From assembly GCF_003672135.1 (NCBI RefSeq), contig NC_039506.1:19128497-19192496 (forward strand): DNA of 64,000 nt, in the 5' to 3' direction. Positions within the stretch are counted from its first letter, which is position 1. Every line of letters starts with the position of its first letter. The translations under genes and the position numbers were made by a program. Below, in pieces: positions 37,401 to 48,800 of the stretch. This DNA comes from Ooceraea biroi (lineage: Eukaryota; Arthropoda; Insecta; Hymenoptera; Formicidae). Below the pieces are notes generated by a model. That model saw only the letters and a program-made list of their open reading frames with translations. It was not told where the DNA came from and ran no database searches.

Positions 37401-40183
37401 CATTGTTTTTTAGGTGGAGAAATCCATCATGGCCCCCCCGCACCTTTTGGGAGGTGCGGAGGGAGTGTGAGACTCTTACTCACTAAAACCCCACCGTTGG
37501 CCTGCCCGGGGGCTAAGAAGCATATCGTTCAGAGAATAACATTGTACCCGCTGTCATAGTTAGATGGAAAATGTAATTATCTTTTCAATTGGGAACATGT
37601 AATTGGGGAAACGATACTCCCTGATTGCATGCTCGACTTTGTATTAGGAGTGTGATTTAGTTTTGAGGGTTTTGCAACAGATGGCTGTAGTGTCAGTTTG
37701 TTCCAATAGCTGTTTCCGATAACTGTTGTTTCTTACAGTCTTGACATTATCCATCACATTTAGTAGCATTATAGCAATAGATGCAATAACAGTCGTGTTT
37801 ATATCATCGTAAAAATCCAACTTCCGAAACAGCGTTTTCGACATGCGTTGCTTTTGTTTTTTAATCAAAACAAAACTGCGGCTGACGGTTATAGAATTCT
37901 TGTGGAAACTTATGGTGATTCTGCCCCATCAATTAAGACGTGCGAATACTGGTTTAGACGCTTTAAAAGTCGTGATACTGATGTGAAGGACAAAGAACGC
38001 TCGGGAAAACCAAGAAAGCTTGAAAATGCAGAGTTGCAAGCATTATTGCACGAAAATCCAACAGAATCCATTTCAGAACTTGCCAGAGCATTAAATGTTG
38101 ATCGTAGAACAGTTACCAAACATTTACATGAAATGGGAAAAATTCAGAAAGAAGGGAAATGGGTTCGACATGAATTATCGGAAAGTGCCATCGCGAACCG
38201 GTTGAACATTTGCATTTCGTTGATCGCCAGGCAAAAAAAGAAGAGTCTTTTGTCTCGGATTGTTACTGGGGATGAAAAGTGTATCTATTTTGATAATCCG
38301 AAACGCAGAAAATCATGGGTGGATCCAGGCGAACCATCAACATCCACTCCGAGACGCAATATTCACGGTTGAAAAGTAATGCTCTGTATTTGGTGGGATA
38401 GTGTACTATGAGCTGTTAAATCCGCATGAGACTGTCACGGCTGATCGTTATCGACACCAATTGTACAAGTTGAAGCAAGCATTGGACGAAAAACGACCAC
38501 CAATTGCGAGCAAACGACGGAAAGTGATTCTTCTTCGTGACAACGCTCGACCTGACGTTGCGTTATCAGTGAAAGAAACACTATTAGAGCTTGAATGGCA
38601 AGTCTTCTCCGGACATTGCTCCATGCGATTATTATTTGTTCCGGTGGATGCAACACGCTTTAGAGGATACACACTTTGATAATTTGGAAGAAGTGCGAAA
38701 ATTCGTCGACGAATGGATCAACTGAAAAGAAGAGTGATTTTATCGTGGTGGAATCCGTCTCTTGCCAGAAAGATGGGAAAAAGTTCTAGAAAACGAAGGA
38801 AAATATTTTGATTAAGGTATTCATTCATTATCATATTTAAATACATGCGTTTTTGAGCAAACAAAACCCTCAAAACTAAATCACACCCCCAATACTTTCT
38901 TCCACCCTGTATGGGTGCACGATTATTATATATTCTGTATTATGCTCTGCCGCGCTGTTTGCGTGCGTTGTATCTTTCATCATGTTTTCACATTACACAT
39001 TCCCACGCGTTGTATCTTTTACGTTATATTTCTGAACAATGTCGAGCGCAAACAAGATAAAGGCAGTTTGTTTTGTAGAGCGACGATAAACCACCCCGTA
39101 CGGACGTAAAGGCTAGTACGTAAAACGTTGGAAATGCGGAAGCGCGGACTCGTCTGTGAAAGAAGCATCAAAACACGGCAAACACCGTTGCCGGTGTTTA
39201 ATTATCCGCTTATCGGCGACGGATTATCGGAGCTGGTCGTTGCCACGCTAGTGCAACGCGTCGTGCCCGTATTGTTTGATCGCCGTATTCATCTATCTGA
39301 CGCTAGGCGGGGGGGAAAGGGGTGACCGGCGCCGCAGAAGCTGAAGGGTTCAACAAACTCGTTAATGCTAACAGCCGTCTTTCACGACCGATGGATTTCC
39401 GTCACTTTGAGCGACTTCGAGTCTGATCTGCTGCGATCCAAAGCAGCAGGCGATGCTCTTTGAATCCCTAAAGGCGTCCTTTGATTCCGGGATCAAAATA
39501 TTCGCGGGCGTTAAAAGAGTAATGTCTCTCTTCTGTATTTTTGTCCATCAGCAGTGTTTGTCAACGCTACTCGCGTCATGAAATTATTCTGCGCATGTAA
39601 CTGAGAAGTGAGAAGCTAATGCCCTCGTCGAGAACTTTTTTAAATCTGTTTTTAAGCGAGACTATTCTTGCGCTTGCAGATAACTCCGTGCAACACGCCA
39701 GCTACTCCCCCGAATTTCCCGGACGCGCTGCTGGCGTTCTCCAAGATGTCGGCTGGTGAAAAGACTCCGTCGGGTAAGTTGTTGACAGCTTTAATTGGTA
39801 ATCAGCTCGATTAGAGATTAGAATAGCTTCCATCAGCAACTAGCAGAGACCAGCAGATCGGTATTGTTCGCACTGGTTTTGATAACTGCTTCAAAGTCAT
39901 GAACCGTTTCTCTGACATAATGTTTCTCCTTCTCTTTAGCTTTAGTTTGATTTCTTTGTTTTTATTATTAATTCTGGATATTGTTTAAAAAAATCAGAAC
40001 TTGCAATATCTATGTGTTGCAGGCATGTCCCCGAGCCAGAACGGATTGCAGGCGAACTCGACGGGGACGACCGTGATGCAGCATCACGCCGCGAGCGGCC
40101 GGTGCAGCGCGTCCGGCAATGCGACGCAGCAGCAGACGCAGCCACAGCAGACGCAATTCGGTCTAGGCGAGCCGCAGAGATAA
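25480..40183 (+). CDS. UBALD: UBA-like domain-containing protein (UBALD1/2 family)
   Basis: Four exons, 25480-25587, 32730-32804, 39680-39773 and 40023-40183, all with GT/AG borders, give 145 aa. Residues 1-46 (MDALREQVMINQFVLAAGCA and QLLQAAHWQFE, then TALSIFFQEAAIP) are the UBA-like helical domain, nearly identical to vertebrate UBALD. Residues 62-85 (ITPCNTPATPPNFPDALLAF) form the second conserved block. The tail is poorly conserved and Gln/Ser-rich (TQQQTQPQQTQ). UBA-like folds often bind ubiquitin or related partners, but the biochemical role of UBALD is not established. The small coding sequence is spread over 14.7 kb because introns 1 and 2 are about 7.1 and 6.9 kb and loaded with transposons. 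The gene converges on PIKfyve, with 2.7 kb between stop codons. Confidence 0.93.
26908..28562 (-). mobile_element. Tc1-like transposon (1655 bp) with ~220-bp inverted repeats
   Basis: Both ends carry CAGTGAGCAACAAAAATATT (one base differs at the right: CAGTGAGTAACAAAAATATT on the inverse strand) and continue as matching inverted repeats for about 220 bp. TA duplications flank the element. The transposase lies between the repeats on the minus strand, opposite to UBALD. The long inverted repeats and near-intact gene suggest recent insertion. Confidence 0.95.
27171..28196 (-). pseudogene. Tc1 transposase (DD34E), one in-frame stop
   Basis: From ATG at 28196 (MGRKSKNTSFNIRQLVIFHR) the frame runs 341 codons to the stop at 27171, the normal Tc1 length. 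It is interrupted only by TAA at 27915-27917, between KLAVEVS and ETGKSMHPQTIRRTL. An N-terminal homeodomain-like HTH pair (YREIGTLLNLSKSTVADIIR and HPQTIRRTLKENGY) is followed by the catalytic residues: FCDESKFNIF, QDNDPKHKA and QSPDLNPIENLW. No frameshift was found. Read-through or a wild-type allele would yield a complete enzyme, but activity cannot be judged from the sequence. Confidence 0.93.
29563..29600. repeat. (CT)n microsatellite followed by GT-rich tail
   Basis: A run of CT dinucleotides with one TTT interruption continues into TGTGTGTGCATGTGTG. Confidence 0.9.
32645..32675. repeat. (ATT)n microsatellite next to UBALD exon 2
   Basis: An ATT trinucleotide run lying about 55 bp upstream of the exon 2 acceptor. 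Confidence 0.85.
34301..34800. repeat. 50-bp minisatellite, decaying outward
   Basis: Units of exactly 50 bp start at about 34301, 34351, 34401 and 34451, each with the words AGTAGAAATTCTAGACGAAT and ATCTTCGAGA. The two units from 34353 and 34403 are almost identical. Later units (34501-34800) drift in sequence and length but still show AGAAGTTCTA..AATTCAATGATCT. Confidence 0.85.
35275..36573 (-). mobile_element. mariner element (1299 bp), inactive
   Basis: The left end TTGGGTTGGCCAAAAAGTAA and the inverted right end TTACTTTTTGGCCAACCCAA match perfectly, flanked by TA on both sides. The TTGGGTTGGC start is typical of the cecropia/mellifera group of mariners. It lies in UBALD intron 2, antisense to the gene. 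Confidence 0.95.
35352..36388 (-). pseudogene. mariner transposase, multiple lesions
   Basis: The reading starts MENQKEHFRHILFYYF and is stopped at once by TGA. A frameshift lies before TAACQNWFTKF. The central frame (36221-35853) carries the first Asp (MITGDEKWIVYN). The next segment has HHDNARPRT and ends at a duplicated ATGTTACC near 35580 that breaks the frame before PHPPYSPDLAPSDYHLF. The C terminus ends KIIKQNGQYIV. All three catalytic Asp residues are still encoded, but at least four lesions separate them. Confidence 0.92.
36638..36886 (-). repeat. MITE copy C of the CACCGGTG family, inverted and shorter
   Basis: It is bounded by TTAA at 36638-36641 and 36883-36886. Near the left end lies ATCACCGGTGACCGAT with a second CCGGTCACCGATGAT. 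The right end, GCGGTAAATGCATTAA on plus, is the inverted counterpart of the copy B start. It begins 64 bp beyond the mariner. Confidence 0.6.
37407..37534 (-). mobile_element. Short retro-inserted element (SINE or LINE 3' end) with target duplication
   Basis: An 11-bp direct repeat, AATAACATTGT, flanks the segment at 37396-37406 and 37535-37545. The insert ends in a short A tail on the minus strand (TTTTT at the plus-strand left edge). It contains a GC-rich hairpin, CCGCACC/GGTGCGG (37438-37459), and a conserved-looking GTGAGTAAGAGTCTCACAC stretch on the minus strand. A target duplication plus tail indicates target-primed reverse transcription. The family is not recognised. Confidence 0.65.
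37644..38892 (+). mobile_element. mariner-like element, copy 1 (1249 bp)
   Basis: Terminal inverted repeats TTAGGAGTGTGATTTAGTTT and AAACTAAATCACACCCCCAA are flanked by TA. By eye it differs from the copy at 48246-49492 at about twenty positions. It lies in UBALD intron 2, in sense with the gene. Confidence 0.95.
37815..38815 (+). pseudogene. mariner transposase, copy 1: no start codon and several lesions
   Basis: The position of the start codon seen in copy 2 reads ATC here. The frame then runs intact through the HTH region and the first Asp (TGDEKCIYFDN) to RRNIHG and a TGA at 38370. Lesions shared with copy 2 are a small deletion at WWDSV|YYELL, loss of the codons before SPDIAPCDYYLF (the second Asp, LRDNARPDVA, is just upstream), and two TGA codons around KEE near 38725. 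The C terminus ends LENEGKYFD. Confidence 0.92.
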
Positions 40184-42848
40184 AAGTGACTGTGTTAGTT
40201 GGCGACGCGCGAGCGCGAGACGTCGCGTTAGACGCGCGCGATTACGTTTCCGGTGCGAGGATTGTGTTGCCCGGGGCATGGAACGAGGGAGAGACGGGAG
40301 AGAAACGCGTACGCGGGGAAGCGGCTGGACAAGAAGAGGAGGACGGGAGAGGAGGAGAGGCTCCATTCTCACGAGGAAAACGCTCTGTCTGGAGACAGGA
40401 AGAGGAAAAGAACGCGAGATTGCATGCGATGCGTCGATTTCCTCGACGACGACGACGACGTCGCCGTTTGTTCAACGAGCATGAGCTGTAAAGCGGGTCC
40501 TGATCACTAGGATACTATCCCTCGCAGCTTCCTCTTCGTGGGAGATCCAGTGCTGAAGGGACGCTGAAGAGTGGCTCGTTACGGTCGGTGAGAGGCCGAT
40601 GGACCGAAGAGGGGCAAGAGTTCTCCGAAAAACGCGTCAAGATCACTCCGCAGGAAGCGATGAGGAACATCGAGTCCTGGTCAGTTGAGCTCGAGCGCGT
40701 TGAGAATCGTCTCTGTCCCGGGAGCTCTGCTTCCTTGTTCCTGTACGGCGTAGACTCGCGGACGTTTCTCGGATATCTTGGCTGTACTCCTTGTATCCGA
40801 CTGGACGGTGAACTCTCGCTATCACTTCCACGCCAACAGTACAAAAGATGACTACCCGCCACGGTTTCCGCGATTCTCGTTCCCTGCGAGGAACGAGAAC
40901 CTTTCTTCGCGCTACTAGGACGGCTGACGGCAGAGCCCGATGCGGAGCGGAGAGCAGCGAAACCGGTCGCTGTAGCGCAGACTCGGAGATGTTCATTTAT
41001 TCGTGGAACTTAGGTGGTTTATTACTGATCCTTTCGCTGTATTTCCTCCTAAACTAGCGATGCTTGCAATACTCGCGTTGTTCGCGCGCGCGTTTCCGTT
41101 TCCATACATGTATAGGCGTATACCGAGTATCTCGATGGTATAAATATTACGAGGCTAAGCTAACGAGGTAAACGAAGATTCTATCGTGTAAAAATTTGTA
41201 AAAAAAGGAGAGATTGTGATGTACTTCAAATTTACGTGACGTTTGTTTTACTTGTAATAACTGAGAACATGTGACAGGGGTAACTGACGATGAGACAAAA
41301 ATTCGAGGAATTCGCGAGTAACGGAACGTAAACAAAAAGAGAGAGAACAGTCCGGGAGAGATGGGAGAGATTGACATCAACTAACCCGGTATCTCTTTCC
41401 TCGGTCTCGCGATAAAGCGGCGAGGAGTTCCTCGATTGGATTATTTCGTCGACTAAATGCACAACTAGAGATTACGTACTGCCTGTTTTATGCAACGCTA
41501 GACTTCACGATATTCACACGAATGCTCTTGTATGGCAGCTGGCGATGTAACGTTATTCGATATCAGTATATCTTTCGCGTACCTTTCGCAACATAGACGG
41601 ACGATTATTCGTGCTACGGACTACTTGTACTTTGTTTCCGTTAAGATCCTATTTATATTCCGCGTAGCGACGAATTTAGTTCCCTCCAGCCCCTTCGGGG
41701 GTAGAAGTTTCTTTCTATCTCACCACGCGTATCAGATAGCAAGAAGGAATTTTTTCCGTTCTTTGCGAGCGAACATCTAAAGTGTGTCTTTTACGGATAT
41801 TCGTATCTCCTCCTCTTATTTGTAGGCGTAAATCGTAGTCTCCAAGAGGTGTGAAGGTAACAAGGAATTCAGAGTCCAAGCTTAACCCGATAATCTAATT
41901 TCCGACGATGCAATATATAGCTGGATCCAGTGTGTCCAGGTGTCGCATACGGCTTTGTCACTGCGATTACGTTTATGTAAATAATAGTGGATATTAGTCG
42001 TAAGAGAGAGAAAGAGAGAGAAAGAGAGAGAGTGTGTGAGAGAACGAGAGTAAGAGAGTGCGAGTACGCGATATTTTTTCCAGTAAGGTACACGCTTTAA
42101 TACCTTCCTTTATGTTTGTGTAACGCATAGGCCGTGTCCGAGATGGAGCATAGGAGTATTGACAAGAAGGAGGACAAGAATGTACTACTACTATTACTAC
42201 TACTACGTTGAAATTACGATTATTGTTTATTTGACTATTACAACGGCTAAAATAATAGTCACGTGTACATAAAAAAGAATTTTTGGAGAATTAAATAAAA
42301 TATTAATAATGGTGCTTTCTTAGCCTTGCTGTCTACGTTTTCATGAGTGCCTTTTGTACTTTCGAACTTGGGGCGGCGGGCAGTAAGCAGCAACCGCTTT
42401 TCAGACGTATTGCAAAAGAGTTGTACTATGTACATGCGCTTAACTATTTTATATATATATATATATACACACACATATATACATATACATATACATATAT
42501 ATCGGTATATAATACGTGCGTACGTAATTTATTTTACAAACAGCCATAGAAGTTTCCGCGCGAGAAACCGGGATATTGATTTACGTTACGCGCTCTAGTC
42601 GAGATATTAAAAACCGGTATCTCGCGGACGATATCACACACACACGCGCGACTTTCCATCGGCGTGCCCCTCGCCGCAGAGAGCACGCTTTGTTACAATG
42701 TATAAAATAACAGCCAAATAACGCGTGTAACGCCAACACGCTCGCGCTCCTCGAAAATACGTAGAAAAACCGTTTCGTATGTACATACATGCGATCAGTC
42801 GCACGATCGCACCGCGTAGAAAAATGCGAATCTCAATCTTTAGCATAA
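40184..42848. other. Convergent 3' region of UBALD and PIKfyve
   Basis: The 2.7 kb between the two stop codons holds no recognised gene. It includes GA-rich (42007-42060), ACT-rich (42184-42208) and TA/CA (42454-42505) simple repeats. AATAAA on the plus strand near 42294 and on the minus strand near 42530 could end the two transcripts, in which case their 3' UTRs would be long and close or overlapping. Open frames of 115-159 codons at 40.0-41.0 kb read through UBALD exon 4 or its UTR in other frames. Confidence 0.5.
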
Positions 42849-45800
42849 TTACGTTGTTGACTCGGATGGTATCTCGACGCTCTTGCCCAGACCCGACCAT
42901 CTGTCCGGCACCGGCAGAAAGTAACGATGCATCGCGGCGATGAACCTGGCGCGATACTCCTCCGGCGAGATTATCGTCGGCAGTTTGCCCTGGCCGCCTA
43001 GTATGCCAGATTTCTTCACCATGGTCTCCAGCTTCTTGTCCCAAGTGAACGTTCTTATGTAATCTGTTGAGCAAAAAATGATGATAAGGTGAGACTATCT
43101 TGATTATTGAAGATAATCATTATTACGTTAATATTATAGGACACATTACTGCATCGAAAGTGTGATTGTTATGTGATTATTTTTTCATCAGGTATATGCA
43201 CAAATCTTTTTTGGAAAACTCTCACTTTACCTTATTAATGTGTAAGGAATAACTGTTCTCTATCCCATGTGACAATTCAAAGACTTTAATACCAACATTT
43301 CAGAACCGCCAAATTAAAATTAAATTAAAAAAATTAATTTTTAAACTTAAACAATTTTTCTAGAGCAATAAGAAAAGAAACAAAAAGACTCGTGCATATA
43401 TCTAATATTTGACTGCTACAATGCTGATCGACGAGAGGATTGAACTGCAGCTTTACCTATTATGCCGAGCACGAGCTCGTCAGAACTCGGTTCCAAGCCC
43501 ACCAGCAACGAATAGTCCATCACGGAGTTGTCTGCCAGGAACTTGGTATCCTGCTCGATTGCTCGGTTCAATACTGCTTTGGAATGCGATCGGATGTACA
43601 GGGGAGAGTCACAGCTCACTGAAAATACGGTTCATTAAGGAGTCTCGCACTTGAGTGACTCGCTGTCTGCAGATAAGCGAAAAATACGTACTGTTCAACA
43701 GATTTTCGTCTAGTAAGACCAGGTCGCCCTCGTGACACGTGTCGTCCGGATTCACCAATCGATTCCGCACGGAGCCCTTCAGATCGAACTTATCGGTGAT
43801 GGTCCGGTTGTAAAACAGGTTTTCCATCACCAGCACGCTGGTGCGGAGAGCCGCGTTGGTTGTGTTGTTCTTGAATGACACGCGGTACACACCAACTATC
43901 TTGCCGAGCAAGGTTGGCTGCTTGGTCAGCTGGCACTTCTCCATGTAGGTGAAGTAGTTTGGCGCGAAATCGAGGAAGATCTGCATCTCGAGCCGGGACA
44001 TCTCCTTTATGACAAATCTATCATCTGCAAACAAAGATAACGCACATTATATTCTGCACAAATAACGTTCATGTTAAACCTATTAAAAATCACAATTAGG
44101 CTTCATAAAATCTGATTTCACTTCTCATCTTTACATGATACTCGTTTAATGTATAAAATTATTTTTATCGGGTAGTTAAATAAGCTGGAAAATTAGATTC
44201 TGAAAATTTTATATGAACGCGTTATTCATTATTTGCTTAATTTGATCATAAAAGTTATAAAATTAATCGTTAATGAATTGATGTAACGTCACGATTTATG
44301 GAAGAGACCGATCCTACCTCTGGTCTTGCAGAAGGCGCTGCCACTCTTTCCGCCTCTCGCCGCCCATTGCACGCTCCGACTCAGGCTCCTCGTGAAGCCG
44401 TCCTCGCCGCAGGGCAGGACGCTCTCCCTCAGAGCGGCGAATTGCGCGGCAAAGTATATCCTACAGAAGAAATTGGTCGTCGCGTCGTTAAACTGCACCT
44501 CGATGTAGTTCTGCTGCTTGATCGCTTTCTTCTCATCGTCGACGTCGGGGCCGACGGCGCCGCTACTCGACTCCACGCTCGCCACGTTCTTGTCGGACTC
44601 GATGGGACTATTGGCCGCTAGATTGGGACTGTTGCCGCGGAAGAAGGAGAGCATGGACGACCGCTTGAAGTCGCTCGACTGCGTCAGGTCAAGCGTGTTG
44701 TCCTTGCCCTCTGGAAACTTGCGTTTGCTCAGCGGACTAGCATTGGAGTCCGAACCCTTCGTCGTACGCAGCAGCTCCTGCAGCGCGTGCTTGTAGTCGT
44801 GCGAGTCCAGCGCGTACGCGATTATGGACGAGGGCTCGGATTCATATACTACTACAGGAACAACGGATCTGTAACAAAAGAATTATTTTGTGAAACCGAA
44901 GAAGAAAATCCGAGAATTCCTGTTATAGGTCCTACAGGACTTGGTCAACCTTGGACCAAGATTTAAAACAAACCAACTAATGCTAACATGTAGCCAAGAG
45001 CTAAATTTGCTATTCAAACATGATAAACATTGCAAGGTTGTGATTATGAAGTGCGTAACGTACCCCAGCGGCAGCAGATAATGTTCCAAGGGCCCCAGAG
45101 GATTCGGTATCGTGTGGCTCACGGAAACGGACGGCAGTAGCTGTGATAGAATCGTCTTCTTCTTCTTCTTCTTGTCGGGCACGTCGTCTGACGACAGTGG
45201 CAAAACGTCTGAGTACGAACGCTGGTGCATCTTGGGTGAACCTTGAGCAACGGTTGTCTCATCAGGATTATTGGTGGACTCCAACAATTCGTTGTCCAAG
45301 TTTTCAACCGCTTCGATCGCCTCGAAGTCGGTCGGTATCGCTGTGATCGCCTCCGCCGCGTTGTAGTCGGCCGACATAGGACTCAAATCCTCGACCTGCG
45401 ATTCCGACGCGGTGTCCTCGGTGATGTAGCCATCAGTGTCGACAAGGCTGTTGCTGCCGGCCGTGAGCGATCGCTCGGTGAACCGGCGCGGTCGCTCGTC
45501 CTTCTTCTTGGCCGCCATCTCCGACAGTTTGCTGCTCCACGTAAACACGGCCTCGGAGATGAGCCGTCTCAAAATCACGATGCCATCCTCGATCCTGAAC
45601 ATCAGCGTCTGTACTTGCTTCTCGGACGCCTTGCCCTCGAGCTTCTTGTTTTCCAACGTCGGCGACGTCAGCTTCAGCTGGATCTCCTCGATCTTGTTCT
45701 TGAAGTACTGCTGATCCTTGGCGATCAGCTGCTTGGCAAGGTTCAGGCTCTCCGCATCCGTCTGCAGGCTCATCAATTTCTCCCTGATCGCCGAGAACAC

Positions 45801-48800
45801 CTCGTCGCCCTTCAGCGTCACGCTCTTCATCTCTTCGATCACATTCGCATGTTGCTTTGGGTCGTAAATGATGTTGATCAACGGTGGCGGCAGCGAGATC
45901 TCCCACTGCGAGATCCTGGTAAACTTGAATGCGACTAACATATTTTTGCGCGTAAAATACTGATAGTGATCGTGGTGCAGGGAGTGCTGACACGCGTCCA
46001 TGCCGCGTTTTGTGTACACGCCACCGTAGAAGCGCAGCTCCAGGTACTTGGCGAACGATAGGCACCATGTGTCTGCCGACATGGGCACTACGGGAGACAC
46101 GCTCTTGCACTTGACGCACTTGCTCCACATCAGGATCTGATCGGTGTTCTCCTGCACGAACGGCTCGGAGCTCATTTCGCTCAGGCTGATGTGGACGCAG
46201 CCGCCGTCGTGCGCGAAGCGTCGCATATGCTGGGCGATCTGCGCGCGACACGCCTGCGCCGGACACTTGTACTCGGTCGTCAGGCAGTAACGTTCCAGGA
46301 AACGGCCAAGGGCGATGTCGTTCTGCCCGTACATCATCATGTTGACGACCCAGGGGTTCACGCAGAACGCTGGGGTGTCGTTGCCGGTGTGCGAGAAGCT
46401 GCAGAACAGCACGGATAATCGCTGGTGACTGCTGGGATCCAGGCAGTCCGGCCACGCCGAGGTGGCTTGCTCGTTGCTTTCGGTCAGTGCCGATTGTTGC
46501 TGCTGCACCTTATTGTCCAGCAGCACATTGTGTGTCTGGGTAAGCCTGCTGCCGCACGCGCGGAAATTCGCCAGCATGCTCTGCACGTCGCGGCTGTCTA
46601 TGCTTGTAGTCAGCCGTGCCTGGACGAACGGGTGCTGCGGCTTTAGCTTCGCGCTGCTCCGCTCGCGGTTCTCGGATGCGAGCTGTTCGTTCACGCTCAC
46701 GCTGTTTGTCCGGGTCTCCTTGACCTTGTCGAGAAACTGCGTCGAGTAGTAAATCTCGCGCGGGAAGAAGCTCCTCAGCACGCAGTTTCGTCCGGGCTCG
46801 GTCTCTAAGTACGGTATGGAGAACTTGAGATAAGGCGATACGCTGAGCACGGTGCCCTCGAGCGCCTTCTTGAACTTGTTGAATAGAGGAAACTCGGCGA
46901 CGCTCAGGCGCTGCCCGTTCGGGCTGGTGTGATTGAACACGTCCTCCTCATCCTCGTTCAGATACTGATGCAACGGGTCGCTTCGATCGCTTATGGACTC
47001 CCCGTAGATGCGTTTTTCGTCAGAGGATACTCTGTCCTTCAGCTTCGCTTTCTCGAGGAGTTCGTTGGGTTTCTGCTCGACACCCGCACCCTCTTTGCTC
47101 GTGAATAGCTCCAACGTATTATTATGCTCTTTTGCATCGGTATCAGGAACGGAGACGTTGTCCTTGGGCTTATCGTCCTTAACTGTATCGCCCTCGCAAG
47201 ATCCTGGCTCCAGATCCTTCGAATCCTTCGGATCATGTACAGACGGCTTCGATTTACCCTTAAACAACTTCAAGGTATCATAAGGATCGGAATCTTCCGA
47301 GAGCATCGATGACACTTCCCTCAAAGAATCCGCGTTTAAAATATTCTCGGAGCGGTGAGCGTCCTCGTTCTTCGCGGGCGTACTTCGAATCGCAGCGGCG
47401 TTTTGCCCGCTGTTGGACGCATCGTCATGCTCTTCGTCCGCTTTCAACCTCTTTGAGTCCGTTGATTGCGCATGCTCATCAGCTTGATTCATGGCTTTTT
47501 CGGATTCTTCTAGGCTCGACAAATCCTTCTGCGATGCCTCGTCCAGAAACGAGTTATCCTTGGGTGACGGTGGTTTCGCGAATTCATCCATGAGGAAGGA
47601 CTTTTCGAGGCGCCATGAATAAGCCGCGAAGATCATCATCGAGGTGACGTTCTTCACTCTCTTCAACTCGGTCTGCGAACCGCCCCGCAATAAGATCGTC
47701 GCGCCCAAGTGTGGATTTGCGCAGTTCTCGAAGTACATCAGCGTCTTTACGCCTCCTAAGAATTCAGACAAGATTGCAGCGACATTAAAATCTCATCCGA
47801 TAAAATAGTTCTTGGTAGAACGTGGATGCACACATGTTTTGCTTCATTACTCACTTCGGTCATCCGGAAAGTCCCTCAGGTAGAACTTCTTGCAGGTGCC
47901 GAGTATGTACCTCGCGTTTATATGCGCATCGATGGTGTTGACGATGCTGGCACCCGAGCATCGTGCTACCCTCTTGAGCACGCTGAGCTTCACATTCAGA
48001 ACCAACGTCACGCCGCATTCTCTCAGCTTGTCCTGGGCTAGTCTGGCGACGGAGCGGTGCACGAGCACCACGTCCGGGCCCAAGGCGGTGATCCTCGCCA
48101 CCGCGTGTCCCAGATACTCGCTCTCCTAAAAATTCGACCCAGGAATTAACATTACGCGATGCATGTATTAGAAAATTATTAGATATATATATACAATGTC
48201 GCAATTTTATTTATTAAAGATGAATAAAGAAATGAAAGAAAAGTATTAGGAGTGTGATTTAGTTTTGAGGGTTTTGCAACAGATGGCTGTAGTGTCAGTT
48301 TGTTCCAATAGCTGTTTCCGATAACTGTTGTTTCTTACAGTCTTGACATTATCCATCACATTTAGTAGCATTATAGCAATAGATGCAATAACAGTCGTGT
48401 TTATATCATCGTAAGAATGGAACGTCCGAAACAGCGTTTTCGACATGCGTTGCTTTTGTTTTTTAATCAAAAGAAAACTGCGGCTCACGGTTATAGAATT
48501 CTTGTGGAAACTTATGGTGATTCTGCCCCATCAATTAAGACGTGTGAATACTGGTTTAGACGCTTTAAAAGTCGTGATACTGATGTGAAGGACAAAGAAC
48601 GCTTGGGACAACCAAGAAAGCTTGAAAATGCAGAGTTGCAAGCATTATTGCACGAAAATCCAACACAATCCACTTCAGAACTTGTCAGAGCATTAAATGT
48701 TGATCGTAGAACAGTTACCAAACATTTACATGAAATGGGAAAAATTCAGAAAGAAGGGAAATGGGTCGACATGAATTATCGGAAAGTGCCATTGCGAACC

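Larger units (their letters stand above)
32805..39679 (+). other. UBALD intron 2
   Basis: The 6.9-kb intron starts at CCAA|GTAAGC and ends at CTTGCAG|ATA. It contains the 50-bp minisatellite, an inactive mariner, MITE copy C, a short retro-inserted element and mariner copy 1. The remaining parts (32.8-34.3, 34.8-35.3, 38.9-39.7 kb) show no supported gene. Confidence 0.85.

Noticed and set aside
40012..40491. 159-codon plus-strand frame over UBALD exon 4
   Set aside because: It reads the UBALD exon in a different frame and continues into Arg-rich UTR. The splice-joined UBALD frame ends at 40183.
45243..45938. 231-codon plus-strand frame opposite PIKfyve
   Set aside because: Antisense shadow of the coding exon with Arg/Leu bias and no recognisable domain.
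45433..46455. 340-codon frame on the minus strand inside the large PIKfyve exon
   Set aside because: It is an alternative frame of the conserved PIKfyve exon, kept open by GC-rich codons. The PIKfyve frame explains the sequence.
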